DNA of 64,000 nt from Owenia fusiformis (taxonomy: Eukaryota; Annelida; Polychaeta; Sabellida; Oweniidae): contig CAIIXF020000006.1 in NCBI GenBank assembly GCA_903813345.2, positions 19,847,936 through 19,911,935 on the forward strand, written 5' to 3'. Below the pieces are notes generated by a model. It was not told the origin of the DNA. It saw only the letters and a list, made by a program, of their open reading frames with translations, and searched no databases. Positions 45,501 to 56,060 of the stretch are shown here, piece by piece (within the stretch, counting starts at the first letter, position 1; each line of letters begins with the position of its first letter). The translations under genes and the position numbers were made by a program.

Positions 45501-48108
45501 TATTGAAACTTTTCCAACAATTATTTGAACATACGGACAGCATACCAAGGTATTGTTTTACGTTAAAACGATGGTAGCCGCAAGAATCAAATGAAAAACA
45601 GACTATTCTAAAACTTTGAAAATATGTCGAATATCAAAAGATGTTTTACGTGCATCTTCGATTTAGTTGATGACTTCACTAAAGTCTAAATGCATAATGT
45701 TGTTCATAAGTGGACTAATTCAACAGTTGTGAACACAATTTATAGGTTTGTAACACCTAGAACCCCCAGTCACATTTGCTCTACGGCGGCTGTGCGGTGG
45801 CCGTAGCTTCACAAAATCGATATATAGAAAATCTACATATCATACTGATTATCCCTATATTTTCTTTCGATTTCTTGAAGCTACCGTAGATCAAATGTGA
45901 CGGAGGCATTAGTAATAATTAACATTTGAAATTGATGTAGTCAAATATACTCCCCTCCATACGTTTGACAACCTTACCTCCCTCACTGAACTACGTGTTA
46001 AAGCCTCTTTATGTTTGAATTTTTATTTGCATAACCTGTGAAGAAAATGCTTATAATATTTATAGGAATTTAACTTGACTTCATTTCCAATGCCTCCAAA
46101 TGTTCCCACTTTTTTCCTAAATTACAATAGGTCGGAAATTGATGATAAATTTGATGAAATTTTGAAAGTCGTCATTCCCATGTAAACCAATGGGAAATGG
46201 TGGGTTCGGGGCAAATCTTATTTCAGGATATCAGTATAAGATTCACCAAAAATATGTTTATATAGAAAATTTAATTGTCTAACTTTTTTTGTACGGTGTT
46301 ATGTGTTATTTCAATGGGTGGGGGGGGGGGAGTTTTTTGAAAAATAATTTTGACTTTGAAGACCTATAACTTTTTTAAACCTGAAGAAACGTAGCAATTT
46401 TTTATTAGATAAAGTTAGCAAATTCAATTGACTACCTTACTTGTAGTTTTTGCAAGAACTCGGATGGATGAATATTCTGTCATATGACTTGCGGAAAATC
46501 TACCATTTCCCATTGGTTTACATGGGAATGTCGATTTCCCAAAATTCATCAGATTTATCATCATTTTTCGAACTATTGTAATCGAGGAAAAAAATTGAAA
46601 GAATTGGAGGCATTGGAAATGAAGTCAAGTTACATTCCCATAGATATTATAAATATTTTCTTCACAGGTTACGTAAATAAAACTTCAAACATAAAGAGGC
46701 TTTAACACGCGTACGTACTTCAATGAGGGAGCTACAGTAAGGTTGTCAAACTTATGGAGGGGAGTGTAATTGAACAGCCAATCTCCAACAGTACCCTAAG
46801 GTACCATTTGGCTACAGTACCCTAAGATACCTTGATTTCAGAGTGGTGAATGGGGTTGTATATTCGATAAGATGTCACTAACCTGTTGATTTGATTGCTA
46901 GGCCATTAGCAAGTCCAGTGGAGAGAAAAACGAGCAATACTGTAAATGCGTTGTTGATGTGGCTAGCATAGCGAGTCGTTGTGCTATAGCTATATTTAAC
47001 CTACAATAATAACATGTGTATGTAAATATGTTGTACACAGCTCATAGATACTTTTGGGGGTTTGACAATAAAACACCTGAAACAATAAATTGTGAGAAGT
47101 ATTCTGTGTTTGAAGCGCAATTAGCAGTGAGATACTGCAGCATTGCTTACTGTTATATTATATATTATATGTGGTACACTACCCTCCACATTTCTGGCAA
47201 CCACAGTCCCCTTATTGTCTGTTTTGTTTGGAGAATTTAAAAATGACGAACTTCTTAAAATAGAATTAAGATTAAAATATTTTCAGGCTTTGCTATGCTA
47301 TACGATGAAAATGTCCGGTTGCCCAACTAATTGAGGGTGTGTTTATTTTTTCTTAATCAGAAAATAATTGTCATATTCATAGCGAGAGACTGGTCAACCA
47401 GATTGAGTCAAGCGATGCATCTATATCCATTTATTCTAACATACAATCATAAAGAGAACAGACACGATTAAAGTGCCAACAAGACATTCAGCACATTAAA
47501 TATGAATTGTAATTTATATATCCAATTAGTACTATATATTTCGGCCGAAAGATAGAGAAGGCCTAATGATACAGGTTTAAAAAACAAAATATGCAACGCC
47601 AAAGAAATAATCATATTTTGATAATTGTTTATCCAGACTTGATCAAAACCCTGAAACCCCTCTAAACGCTATGAACTACTATAGAAAATATAATTTCTGA
47701 TTCGATGAGACAATGATATATAACATAATCTATTTTAATCCACCGATGCAACAAAATCTAGTAGTATATTGAGCGACGTTCTTTTTTAAACATTTCAAAG
47801 AGAATATTAGTTTTGTTAAAAATGAAAATAGTTACGAACAAAAATTCAGAATACAATGGTTAATTCGAAATATTTTTGTTTGATCTCTTTACAACTACCT
47901 TTTCAATTGTATGATATCGCTTGACGATATTCATTGATCAATATTTCAGGAACAGTTTCATCTTAGGTTTCTAACATAACTTTTACAAATCAGAATAATA
48001 AGGAAATTTCATTTCAAAAACACGATGTATGTATTTGAATAGCTAAATTATCTTACCTCCAACATAGTGTCTTGTCTCTCCTGAATGATTTAATTCCGAC
48101 AATACCAT
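39598..48108 (-). CDS. Hypothetical two-exon protein enclosing the shikimate genes
   Basis: Proposed exon 1 is 48057-48108: an ATG plus 17 codons, ending at a GGAG|GTAAGA donor. Exon 2 is 39598-40001, preceded by a TTTTTGATTTCAG acceptor and ending in TGA. The phases match (one base, then two), giving 151 aa. Exon 2 looks coding: a Cys pair in [12 protein letters not shown], a heptad-like helix around [11 protein letters not shown], a basic [12 protein letters not shown] run and a C-terminal [12 protein letters not shown] do not recognise the family; dibasic sites and the Cys pair could suit a secreted peptide precursor, but no signal peptide is seen. Exon 2 is fairly likely real; its link to exon 1 rests on splice consensus and phase only, and the Met at 48108 has upstream ATGs. 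Confidence 0.4.
40002..41559. other. Upstream region of chorismate synthase
   Basis: No exon or clear repeat. An intron-acceptor-like TTCTATAATTCACAG ends at about 41508, 51 bp before the ATG at 41560. A spliced 5' UTR is therefore possible. Confidence 0.4.
41560..42693 (+). CDS. Chorismate synthase
   Basis: Converts 5-enolpyruvylshikimate-3-phosphate to chorismate, the last shikimate-pathway step, using reduced FMN. The intronless frame can start at 41542, but the Met at 41560 (MSVYGRVY, 377 aa) fits the family start and length. Signature regions, numbered from the 41542 Met: GESHG (20-24), RRRPGQS (51-57), RPSHAD (110-115), [14 protein letters not shown] (128-141), [12 protein letters not shown] (231-242), [14 protein letters not shown] (289-302) and [15 protein letters not shown] (337-351). 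Sequence style ([31 protein letters not shown]) is close to eukaryotic, fungal-type enzymes. No decay is visible. The EPSP synthase frame follows 0.9 kb downstream on the same strand. The minus-strand frames here are shadows. Confidence 0.96.
   Translation: MSVYGRVYTISTFGESHGKGVGVIIENFPPNFPISEEDIQQQLMRRRPGQSALSTDRMEADKVELLSGVERGLTLGTPIAALVKNRDHRPEDYNFHDDTKYIPRPSHADLTYHLKYGIHASSGGGRASARETIGRVVAGAIAEKYLRHNYGVDVVSWVEQVGHINMDTDAVATSEVTRDMVDKTKVRCPDVSTAKKMIDYIAELKFKGDSTGGIIKCVCRNVPPGLGEPSFDKLEACLAHAMLSIPATKGFEIGSGFSAAAMKGSDHNDPFVLKGDTIGTVTNNSGGIQGGISNGEDIVFRVAFKPPATIALPQDTVNLRGESVKLETRGRHDPCVVNRAVPIVESMAAIVLMDNLLIQRSRRPDIFHNPLSKLVAK
42791..43288. mobile_element. GC-rich MITE between the shikimate genes
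   Basis: Starts ATGGCCTAGTCACATAGCCC and ends with its complement, flanked by TA. The 498-bp body is markedly GC-rich against an AT-rich background. It repeats AGCTCGGTG, CGGCCGGTGT and CACCGAGCT in both orientations. No coding content; the frame at 43094-43279 is an artefact. Confidence 0.75.
43582..45528 (+). CDS. EPSP synthase with decayed AROM-type N-terminus
   Basis: Transfers enolpyruvate from PEP to shikimate-3-phosphate. A 648-aa intronless frame; an in-frame TGA at 43567 limits upstream extension. The EPSPS domain spans ~178-646 with the key residues retained: GSKSETNR (186-193, K188 and R193), NSGTSMR (258-264), ERMSKRP (284-290), SSQF (336-339), D527, KECSR (554-558), NDHR (599-602) and EKTFP (626-630). 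Residues 395-435 are an extra loop. Residues ~60-175 resemble the C-terminal end of the dehydroquinate synthase domain of fungal-type AROM proteins ([19 protein letters not shown]; the IGEPYTL...VLTPVVEIH run into the EPSPS start). The metal-binding and active-site part is absent. No shikimate kinase, dehydroquinase or shikimate dehydrogenase domain follows. A TTACTTCCATTCCAG acceptor-like sequence about 37 bp upstream suggests a spliced 5' UTR. Confidence 0.95.
   Translation: MEAMCLESIELIQLGLVNSELWNHLKYKTKATYLLDESWMQRTLKLVEEIKKSDNPLVGGLLSEILQRVCNIKADESKSLAISHIVRLKDESGDFITPYTIHVEIRLMLQNYEQPLILNQDNIKELLAYFTSKSQIGLNACTLKCIGEPYTLKITGRDMISVLTPVVEIHKRNVQMESLRVLYAPGSKSETNRALLMAALSKRIVTLVNILESEDTALMMQALKRCGVIIHRTGKSQLTIQGNCGVFEQPHGPIYLGNSGTSMRFLTAAIALNGSNKYILEGNERMSKRPIADLVDALNNFGCNIEYVSTEGYPPLRIMKRGDDISDSIDVKCSNSSQFISGVLMGISTLKKIITINAVTNVVSKSFVNLTVHLMRDFGINIEECNYSWKLRPVVRAIDGNGDHKRNNHPSTGITRSEMSTLVEDNDVNLTLKGKTFDIETRDLFRYEIAADATSCSYLVAMAALTNQPIHIPNLISRNKQGDAHLLTIVCPKFGLDVKITDFGFYCTPSKHGVLKNGGVIDVDSSDMFITFAVLAAFAEGETKIINIKNQAIKECSRIKVTAENLRKAGVDVIHDDDSITIVGKETQNYNQVTIECHNDHRIAMGFAVFAYRVKNVKLSDSWCVEKTFPYFWQTVKELGIETFPTII
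45762..45909. repeat. Small inverted repeat after EPSP synthase
   Basis: GTCACATTTGCTCTACGG and GTAGCTTCACAAAATCGA face TCGATTTCTTGAAGCTACCG and GTAGATCAAATGTGAC, giving arms of about 55-60 bp. Confidence 0.6.
45948..46766. mobile_element. TA-flanked MITE, family A, copy 2
   Basis: Ends TACTCCCCTCCATACGTTTG and its diverged complement. The arms match those of 38468-39341. It contains a G-run near 46320. A third, fragmentary end (ACGTATGGAGGGGAGTGTA) lies near 48473-48491. Confidence 0.75.
46767..48056. other. No gene; possible diverged family A edges
   Basis: CACTACCCTCCACATTTCTG near 47177 resembles a family A terminus, and a right-end-like motif lies near 48473-48491. The sequence between shows no convincing match. 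Confidence 0.35.
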
Positions 48109-50170
48109 GTCTCCTCATTATATTCTGCAAGATCCCTTGCAGAAAAGTATAGCAGCTACACCAACGCAGTAAACGCATTCATGCAAAGTAAAGCTCATGC
48201 GCGTCTCATATTCTTTTCTGATAGGTCAAATATTCCATTAACACCTGTTCCATTTATAAAATGATTGATCGATTCTTGAGGCAAATGTATTTTCCAGATG
48301 CTGGACATTGTATAACATACAAGGGAGGCAACAAAAGTTATTATTTTCCGCACAATTTTCACATAATATATCTGTTAAAGGCCCTATATTAAGTTTAAAC
48401 GGCTTATGAAAATGAAAATTCAAACATAGAGAGGCTTTGAACACGTAAGCCTATAAAGGAAAAGCTTGTCAAACGTATGGAGGGGAGTGTACGCCCATTT
48501 CCCTCTCGATATGATAGCTATAACCATGAGTATTATGTTGTACAATGCAAACTGAGAGTTGATGACATCACTTCCTGTGTAGCCCGCTCATTAATGACGA
48601 GCACTGCATTTTTAAATGATCAAATTTTATCAAAAGATTTTCTTATGTAAGTATGGATATATAATAATGGTTATAGCTATTACATCAAGATAGAAATGAA
48701 CTCGTAAGGAATATCACTTTCAGCAATGATTTACACCAAAGCATAACATACATCCTAATAACAAAGTTTTGTGCTGAAAAGATAAAAGGGACACACAATC
48801 ATTTTATCTGCATTAAAATTGTGTATATTGAACATTTCTTGCCAAGAAAAAACGTTCAGTGTTGGTAGGTGTTGTTCAATACACAGATGGTGATTTATAC
48901 AGAAGTCAGTAGAGTGCGTAGGAAGGGTGTCCCAGTGTTCACTAGAGAGACGTGTTCACTAAGACAGATTTTACTGTATCATCTAAAACCCTTAAAAGTA
49001 ATAATTTATATGACCCTCTGTCATATGTAAAGAGATCAAGAAAATGTATTGTGGTTAAATGAAGGGAAAAAATTAAATTTCTTCGCCAGGATTTGAGTCC
49101 GCTCTGTCTGAGTAAAAGACCAACAGCAAACCTTCGGGCCACTAAGCCACCTGATAATTCAAGTATGTTTATCAAATATATACATTACACCGCACTAAGA
49201 TTATTAGAATATTGTTAAAAAAATTAATGGTGTTTTATCCATTTTTCATGATGAGAATATGTTCGAAAATCTTCTGCGATTTCAATTTCCAAAATTATGT
49301 ACATCCATGGATCGGCTGTTTTGGCACCTTGACCTGAACTCATCGTTGTAGAAGGGAAACCTATTTCAACCTAGATAGGCCAACACTATTAATTTATTTT
49401 GAAAGTTTAGCATATTTAGAAAATATTTTTTCTAAAAGTCTCAAATACTTTTTCACGTCATAAAAGTAATATTTTGGTAATTAAACTATATTTCAAAACC
49501 TTGCACGAGGCCTTTAAAATAAATTTATGTTGATTCTTGGCATTCCTATACCACTGTGTATACGTAAAGTGTTGACGTCATGTCTGTTGAGCTAGTTTCA
49601 TACATATGTCATTCTGTTATGTGTTGACATGGTTTCCATTTTCCCATTTACTTGTCGTTTTGGTTGGGGTGGGGATGTTTAATGTTTGTTACCTTTTCGA
49701 TAATTTGTTATACTTTTTTGTAAGCACCATTTGGCATTCACAACTACATATTTGAATTATCAATTTGGCATTGTCGCTCTCCATGGAAACGAGCACGAAA
49801 ATCATCGCGTGGGTCGTGCAATGGAAATATTTTATTAATGATCTGAGATCGTGTTAATAATCGTTTTGTGAAATGTATACCTGTCTGATATTTGTCTGTA
49901 TGGTAGTCTTTTGTAAATGATTCTATCATAAAAGTTTAATTCAAAACAAATTAAAAGTAAATTACGAATACATTGTGACAGCAATCAGTCACAACTGATA
50001 GTCAATTCCAGTGTTTTATTTCTGATTGTCAAATACAGGATGTCGCTTTTGCGGTCACGAGGTATATGGCTATTACAATCCCATTTTTTTCTTGATGTTC
50101 TTTCCAGGATTGTCTTGCCTCTCGTTTTTTAATCAGGTACCTGAACATCTTAACACGTATGCTTTTTTTT
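48109..50170. other. Gene-free stretch
   Basis: Apart from the tRNA-like sequence at 49083-49157, I see no coding or structured feature. Confidence 0.4.
49083..49157 (-). repeat. tRNA-like sequence, probable SINE head
   Basis: On the minus strand there is an A-box-like TGGCTTAGTGG and a B-box-like GGACTCAAATCC about 45 bp apart. TCAGG pairs with CCTGG as an acceptor-like stem, and a T-rich stretch follows. It resembles the long-variable-arm tRNA types, but the anticodon arm is not clean. It is more likely a tRNA-derived SINE or pseudogene than a working tRNA. Confidence 0.45.
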
Positions 50171-50797
50171 GCTTCTTTATTCTTTAAATTCAAATATATT
50201 CGATATATGGAATATTTATATTCGATACATCAATGAGGTTCACAAAACGGCCAACGGATTAAATCACGCAATACTATCTGCATTTAATGACATATTTTAT
50301 TTGTTTAATGACATTTTGCGTAAATTGTTATTGTATTCCTAAGACTAACACATTATATGCGCAATATCGAATTTCTATTTGAACTATACCGAAATAAGTT
50401 TGTATATATTTACCAAATGATTTATTTTTCTATAACATAGTTAATGCATTTTACAGAAAGCTAATTTGTCATTTAGCGAATATAGCAATATTCGACAACT
50501 TTCGTTTTTGCTCGATATTTTGTCACGTGACCTCAAGCTTTGCAAAATGGTCGTGCAGCGATTCTACATCGTTTTCATTCTCTCTCTGATTTCAATATTT
50601 ATGGCGATTCCAGACGGTAGTGACGATTAAAAATGGCGGACTTCAAATATATCACGTGACTGAAAGCCTCGTAAAGTATCGGAAAATAACGAAATTTATC
50701 GAATGTGTTCGATATTTACCGAATATAAGTAATTTGAATACCGAATATATAAAAAATTAGTTGAATTATAAAGGCGTCAAGGAAAACAAATTAGGGA
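50171..50797. repeat. Dispersed repeat C, copy 1
   Basis: Starts GCTTCTTTATTCTTTAAATT and matches 62157-62754 in the same orientation, with an extra ~60 bp that includes ATTAAAAATGGCGGAC. It repeats TATTCGATA and ACCGAATA motifs. It is apparently cut at its right end near the adjoining foldback. Confidence 0.7.
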
Positions 50798-50828
50798 GGT
50801 TAAGCTACACGTATAAATGCAAACCGTA

Positions 50829-51761
50829 TGGCTGGCCATCTGGACCAATGTATCGTCATACTTTTAACGCCGTAAAATCTACTTTTAACGCCGTAAAAAC
50901 GATTTTATACGCCGTGAAGAATTATTTTTTACGCCGTTAAAAATTACTTTTTACGCCGTTAAAAATTACTTTTTACGCCGTTAAAAATTACTTTTTACGC
51001 CGTTAAAAATTAATTTTTACGCCGTTAAAAATGATTTTTTACGCCGTTAAAAATGATTTTTTACGCCGTTAAAAATTACTTTTTACGCCGTTAAGAATTA
51101 TTTTTTACGCCGTCAAAACTGATTTTTTACGCCTTTCGAAATTGCGAACGTACAGAACATTGTTAATCATTTGCGAAAAAATATTTAAACAATGAAAACT
51201 CGATGTATATCAAATTCCCGGTTGTTATATGATAGTTGTAGTCTTACATACAACCAAATGCGTCTGGCAAATAAAAATTCCAATATAAATGATAAATGTG
51301 ACATGTACAGTAACAGAAAAATAGGGTTTTGGATTTATATCAATCAGTCGGTAAGTCGAACATACACGTTCGTTTGTTCAATGAATACCAGATTGTAACG
51401 CTGGTTTTAATTGGCTGCCAGCTATAAGTTTTAACGGCGTAAAAATCAATTTTGACGCCGTACAAAATAATTTTTAACGGCGTAAAAATCGGTTTTGACG
51501 GCGTACAAAATCATTTTTAACGGCGTAAAAAGTAATTCTTTACGGCGTATAAAATCGTTTTTACGGCGTTAAAAATTATTTTTGACGCCGTTCAAAATGA
51601 CTTTTTACGCGTACATAATTATTTTTGACGCCGTAAATAATCAATTTTGACGGCGTACAAAATCGTTTTTAACGGCGTTAAAAGTAATTCTTTACGGCGT
51701 ATAAAATCGTTTTTACGGCGTTAAAAGTATGACGATACATTGGTCCAGATGGCCAGCCATA
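50829..51761. mobile_element. Foldback with arrays of ACGCCGTTAAAA
   Basis: Ends ATGGCTGGCCATCTGGACCA and its complement, followed inward by TGTATCGTCATACTTTTAA. Each arm then carries a tandem array of ~20-bp units (TTTTTACGCCGTTAAAAATT). On the right these run in inverted order with AACGGCGTAAAAAT units. A ~300-bp unique centre (51130-51430) has no recognisable gene. Confidence 0.85.
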
Positions 51762-51889
51762 AAACCGTGAACCTGAACGCGTAAGTCCACGCTCAAGTAC
51801 ACGTTTAAGAAAATTTTCTGTTAAGCTACACGTTTGAAACCATGTCAGTGGACGTGGACCTATATTTATAAGGTGACTGGGTCTAATGT

Positions 51890-51961
51890 CATGTCTCTTT
51901 GGTGTAATGGATAGCACTTCGGACTCGTGTCCATTGGGACTGGGTTCGAATCTGGTCGCAA
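51890..51961 (+). repeat. Degenerate tRNA-like sequence
   Basis: A-box-like TGGTGTAATGG and B-box-like GGTTCGAATC at tRNA spacing, with GTGT...GCAC as a plausible D-stem. The anticodon and T stems do not pair properly (a CGT triplet sits in the anticodon position). It is best read as a tRNA pseudogene or SINE head. Confidence 0.45.
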
Positions 51962-54084
51962 TAAAACATTTTGTTTTTTATTTTTGCTTTATTTCATATT
52001 CAACCACAATTAAAAGGTCTAGTGCACATTTCCATTATGATTTCCTCATGAACAAAATGAATCATTTTTAGGGGTAACATAAAGAATACAATGTCACATA
52101 ATACTTTTGAAAATATTTAAGCGTTTGAACCCACATTGGCTGAGGTTGAGGTTATTAAGTTCAGCAAGGGTATATTGACTTGACATTGGATTTGTTCTAT
52201 TGACTTAACATGTGGATACCAACAGATTAAAATGGAGGCCATTGGTTTCTATTGATTTTCACAAAAATACCTAAAATACACTATGACCTGAATCGATTGC
52301 AAATTAAATGATTTCACAATATGACACAAATGGTATATCACATCAGACTTACAAATCTAAAGTTTGCAATTGATTCAGGTTATACTTCAAATTAAAAGAT
52401 TATACATTTTTTTCATCATTTTTTCCTCCAAAATGGCTATAGAAAAATGCTTCAAAAGCAACTTTTACACTTATGAAATCCCATACAACTTTGTAAATCC
52501 AAAGATTATACTGTTATGTTTCATTAATTAATGACATATTTGGATAAGATGTAGGGATGTGTAGGATGCAAATGGATTTTGAGAGACACAAAAAGACTTC
52601 CTGGTTTGGCATCTCTACCCCTGTACACTTTATGATTAAATATTGGCCCAAATAAGTAGCCCATTCATCAATACAGTGCTGAATAAAGGTCAACAAGATA
52701 CTAGTGTACATATAAATGTAATAATAAAAGCAGTATATTTGTTTTAAAAAATCAGATGAATTTATTTTTGTTCATGGGGAGATCATAATGGAGGGCGCAC
52801 TAGATCCTTTCTTGCCCTGGTTGTCATTTCAAGGTTTCATTTTCTTTAATTTTGTATTTATTGAATATTTTTATAGGCTTTTTGGCCAAACGCCAAGTAC
52901 ATGTACATCCGCAAAATAACAACATTTCAGACCATTTATGTCGATTTTCATATAAATTATAATTATCTGTCCAATACAAGGAAAGATATTTCACTTTTGT
53001 GATTTTATAACATGGGGTCTATGGGGAATCTCCCCGAACTAGAAGTCACATTTTCAAAAAAAAATTCAAAGCTGATGTAAATTTCAAATATGACATGAAT
53101 TTAACTGAGTTTTTGAATATATAATGACGTAAATCAAGATAACTTCTACTGGCATCTCGTCCATTAGCGTGGTATCGATTACGATTTTTCTGGGCTTTGT
53201 CCAAACATTTCATCATAGCTTCAAGAAGTTGTCCACACTCATTACAAGAGGTGAGTAGTCTAATTGTGATTGAATAAGGTTGTTGTGAATTTTATTTTGA
53301 GGAATTAAACATTATATAATATAGCATGACGAGTTCTTATAAATAATTTCTAGCGTGCTTGCTTTCAGTAAAACGTATCATCAATGATGACACCTAATAA
53401 AATAACTCCATTTTCTGTGTTACTTTTTGGACATAGATGGAAATAATGGTGCGTTGACTTTCGCACCCCTTGTAATGAGAGACGGAAATGAATGTTTTGC
53501 GTGGTAATGCTTATTGCGACACAATGTAATTTTGCATGCTTAATTTAATGGCTAATAATCTTTATTGTATTTAAGTTTTATATCACGAAAAAGCCACTCA
53601 TAACTTTTATATTCCTTGTCTTGTCTACCCCAGCACTTCCGGGACACTACTGTGCCCGTTCAATAAACCAGCCCATATACTACAATTAAACATTTTATTG
53701 AGAAGTCGGTACTATTGAAAAATGATGTTGGTTGAAAAAGAATTCCGAGCCCTATACTGTACATGGGAGTTCAGAAATGATGTCGATTTCTCAGTATTCA
53801 ACGTATTATCATCCATTTCAATGGGAAATTAATTGACACGCAAGAGAAACTAACCGTGAGCTACAACTATAAGGGACAATATTAACGTGTTTACTATAAA
53901 TAGTGATACTAGTACTGTTGCCGCATGATAATATAAACCTATTGTTAAAAAACTATAAATAGTAATATAAAAATTAAACATTACAACCACACACAAGTGC
54001 GGAGAGGATGTGGTTAAATAAGATACAGATAATAATAAAAGTTGTTATGCGGAAAAGTTGTTATGCGATGTGATTTCAAGGTAT
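51962..54084. other. Gene-free stretch with an R1 fragment
   Basis: 52940-53155 matches repeat R1 (for example CATGGGGTCTATGGGGAATC). The rest shows no supported feature. Confidence 0.4.
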
Positions 54085-54925
54085 AGTGTGTGCCAAATTG
54101 CTTTCTAAGTGGCTTAGTTAGGCTAAACCTATGTTGTGGTAGCTTACTATGAATTGACCCATAGTCATTTTAGATTGATATATTATCTATTCATTTTTAC
54201 TTGTCTGCAGTCAAAATAGTGACACGAAAGGGCTAAACGGCTTGCACCAAGGTGCTACCGTCAAAAAGATGAGTTTGAAAAATATACATTTTTTAAAATA
54301 ATACTTGTAAGTTTACAAAATAAGATGCAAATTTGATATTGATGTGTAATGATAGTCCATTCTGGTGTGGTAATTTTATGAAAAACAATTATGGTAAAAA
54401 ATTGGATATTTATGACCTTAAAATGTGATTTCAATTAAAAAGTTACTGTTGTCAAGGATATTATTCCTATTTTATATAGTCAGTGTTTTTTAAATATACC
54501 AATAACCATTTCATTAGTTTTTGACAAAGTAAATAATTATAGGGCTCACACAAGGATCAACTTTGTCCATAGCATTTTCATATTAAGTGATGTTTTGAAA
54601 AAATACGAAGGTAAACTCAATTTTATTTTTTATTTGTTGAAGAAAAAACAATTATATGTTTCTTTTCTTGTTTCGACTGAAAAATCTCAATTCATCGCCC
54701 TTGCTTCGCAAGCAGGAGAGTCTACACCAGTACGAAAAAGTCTTCAAAAAAGTTGATCCTTGTGTGAGCCCTACAATTATTTACTTTGTCAAAAACGTAT
54801 ATAATGGTTATTCGGATATATAAAAATCATTTAACAGGTAAAATAGGAAAAGTATCATTGACTTTTGATTTTGAATAAAAAAGTATTACGAGCATATAGT
54901 GCATCACTTAGTTTATAGCTTGCAG

Positions 54926-55144
54926 ACAGTGATCTTAGAGGCATCATCTTGTAGTAATGGGTGTGACAGTGATGAGACGGGACTTGATTTTATTAATGCA
55001 AGTTTTGACAATCCTAGTATTGATGGTTTATCTTACGGACGTCATATTAAAATATACCAATTTGCATTACATCAACATCAAAGAAGTTTGATTTGTTCAC
55101 AGATACGTGTCAGAGTGATACCTGTAGCAGTTGCACTAGATTGA
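54926..55144 (+). CDS. Possible exon, weakly ZP-domain-like
   Basis: Open from an acceptor-like TTTATAGCTTGCAG to a TGA (72 aa). The CSNGCDSDETG start, a YGRHIKIYQFALHQHQ segment and a final ICSQIRVRV resemble the C-terminal half of zona pellucida modules, with their Cys, F-x-F and y-x-h-C-x-v pattern. The match is by eye and weak. No companion exon was identified nearby, so it may be a gene fragment trapped in the inverted-repeat structure. Confidence 0.28.
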   Translation, partial: TVILEASSCSNGCDSDETGLDFINASFDNPSIDGLSYGRHIKIYQFALHQHQRSLICSQIRVRVIPVAVALD

Positions 55145-55383
55145 TATACAGCAAGATATGTGTGAGCATTCATTGCAACATTTACTTAAGAGTTATAATT
55201 TTACTAATTAATCTGATGGAAGATTAGATAATTTAAGTCTATCTCTTTTGGTTTATTCAATTTGAATAGTACTTTTGCAATAAAGATACCTTAGTTTTGA
55301 AACATTAGTAGCAATTTCATTTCAAAAAGATCAGTTTTAAACTTCGTACTATCTTTTGTTCATAAAATGTGTATTCAACATAG

Positions 55384-56060
55384 GTCAAAAGTCAGGGTAA
55401 TTTCAAGTTTAAAATATCAATATCTAGGATAGTTGGCATTTTAAGACATTTTGCCGATGGTGTGACCCTTCACAACCGATGATTATGTGACCTGAGGTAA
55501 AGATCAACTGAATGGGTGTAGGTAATTTCAAGGTCAATATCTAGCAATTTGGTGTTTTAAGGCAATTGAGAACAATTCTGACCCTTGACAACCGATTATT
55601 AGGTGACCTGTTGTCAGGGTCAAGGTCTATAGGTCAAGATCATTTCAAGGTCATCAATATCTAAATATTTGGCGTTTTTGGGCTGAGGTTACCCTTTGTG
55701 AATCATGAATGTGTGACCTGAGGTCAAGGTTATTTCAAGGTCAAATATCAGTATCTAAGTATTTGGTGTATTAAGGCCCTGGCATCTGCTGTGGCCCCTA
55801 GCGACTCATGATAGGATGACTTCCAAGGTCAACATTTCGCAATTTTGAGTTTAAAGGCAATTGAGAACAATTGTGACCTTTGGCGACCAATGATTAGGTG
55901 ACCTGGTGTCAAGGTCATTTCAAGGTCAGTATCTAAGTAGTTGGCAAATGTTGGGCTACAGTCCTATTTAATGACCAATGATAAAATGACCAGACATCTA
56001 TAAGTCAATGTTTATGGATCAAGATCTTTTCAAGGTCATAGCTCAATATCTAATTAGTAT
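55384..56060. repeat. Degenerate array of TCAAGGTCA motifs
   Basis: Loose ~100-bp period units containing GGTGACCTGAGGTCAAGG, TTTCAAGGTCA and TATCTAAGTATTTGGCGTTT variants. It includes at least six TCAAGGTCA sites. A shorter related block lies at 60475-60640. Confidence 0.7.

Noticed and set aside
41542-45528. Bacterial contamination as the explanation of the shikimate genes
   Set aside because: Both frames are surrounded and separated by MITEs, one family of which occurs on both sides. Acceptor-like sequences precede both coding regions, base composition is AT-rich like the rest, and the proteins look eukaryotic in type.
49083-51961. Functional tRNA genes
   Set aside because: A and B boxes are present at 49083 and 51890, but anticodon and T stems do not pair properly; SINE heads or pseudogenes fit better.
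53150-53256. Coding-like stretch (CNECGQLLEAMMKCL on the minus strand) ending at a donor-like AGAGGTGAGT on the plus strand
   Set aside because: Both strands are open, no consistent acceptor/donor pair was found, and part of it overlaps the end of an R1 fragment.
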